Shown: positions 51,301 through 54,300 of the stretch, piece after piece | Position numbering within the stretch: position 1 is the first letter of the stretch | How the letters are laid out: every line of letters begins with the position of its first letter | Source of the DNA: Actinernus sp. WN-2022 | Lineage: Eukaryota; Cnidaria; Anthozoa; Actiniaria; Actinernidae | DNA length: 64,000 nt | Reading direction: 5' to 3' | Assembly (NCBI GenBank): GCA_030867875.1 | Contig: JAOWCC010001634.1 | Coordinates: forward strand, 134,194,022 to 134,258,021 | The notes under the pieces: generated by a model | What the model was told of the DNA's origin: nothing | Seen by the model: only the letters and a program-made list of their open reading frames with translations | Databases searched by the model: none | Translations under genes and position numbers: made by a program

Positions 51301-54300
51301 GGTGCCCCATTGCCGCCAAAAATCGATTTTTGCATTCTTCATCCAACTTTGTGTATTCTTGCCGTGTTTGTGCATTCGACATTGCTTGGTTTTAGCTCGC
51401 GACACCGTTTGTGTTCATTCGATATGCTTATCCCACTGTTCCGAGGTGTAGTAATGCAATATGCGTAATTTGCCTATTCAACATTCATTGTTTCGCATTC
51501 GACATTCATGTTTGCGAATTCGGCTTGCATGAATATCCAACCGCAATCCAGTAAAAAGCAGTACCGCGGTATCAATGACTTTAAACACAATGGCGATTGT
51601 CTAGAACGACGACGGCATGAAACAATAGTCTTGATTACAAAATACAGTATCTACACGCGAAAATGGATGCAGTCGCAAATAATTTGGCAGGTGTCTGCAA
51701 AATCACAACGTGAAAACGCTGAGTTTTACATATAAAAGAGAGAGCGGACCTTTCCTTTTGTAACGCAAGAACCAGTCGTCCCAGTCCAAACCGGCTGGAT
51801 AAATGGAAAGCTCCCTTAGTAGCACGTCTCTGAACATGTTTAGTGCATCTGATTAGCTCCACTGACTGTGGAGCCCAAACTTGTGTAGCATATCCTAGGT
51901 ATCACCAGTGAGAGGTATATTGTCCGTCTAATGTAGATCAAACGTTGGCTGTTTCTGTGTTAGACGTACTTACAGGTAATTGATTTGCCTGTTGTGAAAA
52001 TCTCCTCCAAGTGGCAATGAACTTAAATGGTTGCTTTGCAGTGACCTTAAATAAAAGACATATTAATAACTGTAGATAGTGAAGATCACTTCATTATTTA
52101 AGTTTACAAATTATATAGGTGAATATATTATGTTGGAGTTTAATGTTTCCACTGGTATAACCTTTTTCAACAGTTTGTTCTAAGATTAGGGCAAGGTATG
52201 TGTCCAGGTTACATGAAAAGGAACAATTGGCTACTACCTAATTGAAAAAAGGACTGGGCAGAGTTTGTAAAGTTAATCTAATTAAGAAATGAACTCCAAC
52301 ATTAGAAAGAGCACATTGAAATTAGTTTACCAAATTTGGGGACGTTTCATCGGATATTGTGCATGTTGTGAGCTTTCAAAAATCGCAAAAATGAGAGACG
52401 TTTGTATGGATTGGAGGGACGCTTGTCCTAAGTCTCTTATTTTTGCGATTTTTGAAAGCTTGCTATTCAGTTTCTATTTACCAAATCATGCTCAAGCTTG
52501 GTATTGATAGTGGCTAATGTGAATCAAAGCTGATTTTCAGGTAAAAGAGTGCCTAGAAAATGCAAATCACAACCGTTTGGTGCGAAAGTTAATGATTGGT
52601 TCTTAAATGTCTAACTAAAGGCAAATTTATCATAAGCAGAAGAATAAGTGATGAACGTTTACTACGCGAACATTTAACGTAATTCCTCCCAAATGGCACT
52701 GTCTTCTAAGAATAGTGATTAAAATAGTAAACATACTTACAAATCATGGTAAATAGTAGACGCTACAAATGTTCCATCCTCGATCCATGCTAATTCGTTA
52801 TTATGTAATGACCTTGTTATGGGACAACAGGGACAAAATAATACTTTAAATTTCGATATGTTTACTCTGGGTAACAGGGGGGTAGGGAGGTCCTGAAAAT
52901 TGAGGGGGCAAAATGATGAATTCTGGAACATTTACATTGATATGGGAGGCAAAATGATGAATTCTGGGACATTATCATTAATGACTTCTGTCAATCTCTG
53001 TTCTGGGACTGGGCCGATGGAGGGGGGGGGGGGGGGGGGGGGGGCAACTGCACCCCCACGTCCCCCTCCCTACGCCTGCTGTGTAATTTACTAGATCTGA
53101 CGTATAATGAATAGTTATGATTAGTGTCATGATTACTAATTTTTATACTAAATATTCATATTCATAGTTCAAATGTGATTTTCAAACATTAAGGTTAAAA
53201 AAACAGTGCGAAACGCAAGCTCTGATTGGTAGATAGCCATATGTTATTTAAGGATTACAGACTGACGTGCATGCAAGCAACGTACATTTGCCGTTTGTAT
53301 GAACGGAAAATAATGAATACAGCATGTGGCCGAAGGTCGAATGCAGTACGAAGTATTTTTTTAGTCCATCGTACAGTCAGCAAATGCCTAGCTGTATTTG
53401 GAAAGAACAACAAAAACATAAAGTCTCTAACCCTTTTAATATTTCAACTGAACGCACAGCCTGCTGTGGTCACCAATAATGCACTATCATTAGCCAATCA
53501 CCTGTTTATATTTTGCATTGTATTTTGCAAGAAGTTGGAATATTAATAGAGTTTAGAGCAGACAATGTCTTATTTTGAACAAAATTATTTTGTAGCGTCC
53601 TTTTTTCGCTAATTATTGTTATATAAAACAAATAGATAACATTTTGAAAAATGTAGATCTTATGTTATATATATATATATATCGTATGTGGTATTAAACT
53701 TACAGGTAACGCAAGCTAGTCAGATCTCGGAAGGATATTTTGAGAATTCGACCAATGCTGTTCGAACTAACATCCCTAGAGACAAAACAAAGGATAGGAG
53801 CACATAAGAAGGAGAGCCTTCACAGCAAGAAAGCCTTCACAGACCTGATAGTTGGAAAGAAAGTAATTGGTTGACAACCAAAGCCTCTTCTGGTATTTTT
53901 CTTAATACAGTAAAGTCTTATACTGGGTTATGGATTACCTGCATTTTAAAGAGAGAACAGATCATGATTACCGTTATTAACAACAACAGAGCTAGCTTTC
54001 ACTGCTACAGGTCCCTTTTCGTGCTAACGTGTCTGAAATACTTACAGACTCTGCAGTCTTGTTAGTCCGTGCAGTGCGGTGTCAGGAATCACGGTAATTT
54101 TGTTATTACGAAGTGTCCTGTACGAGATATGGTCAATATTGTAACTTCAAGTAAAAAAGGAAGAAACCCTAAGACTACAGATATAATGATATAAATAATT
54201 TATTGGATGATTAAACAATGAACAGAGTAGCTTTGAAACAGTGCCTTCATTTCCAGACACATGCAATAAAGAGTAGATAGATCGGTTAAATGGGAAATAG

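Larger units (their letters stand above)
49662..51973. other. Intron between LRR exons 6 and 5
   Basis: Holds an ATC/ATT-type low-complexity run (50197-50345), overlapping unsupported frames around 50685-51450, a (GAGTC)n scrap near 51093-51110 and a LINE relic (51715-51910). Confidence 0.5.

Noticed and set aside
50685..51451. 107- and 190-codon overlapping frames as host exons
   Set aside because: They lie on opposite strands of the same stretch, match no domain I recognise and lack supporting splice signals or codon bias.
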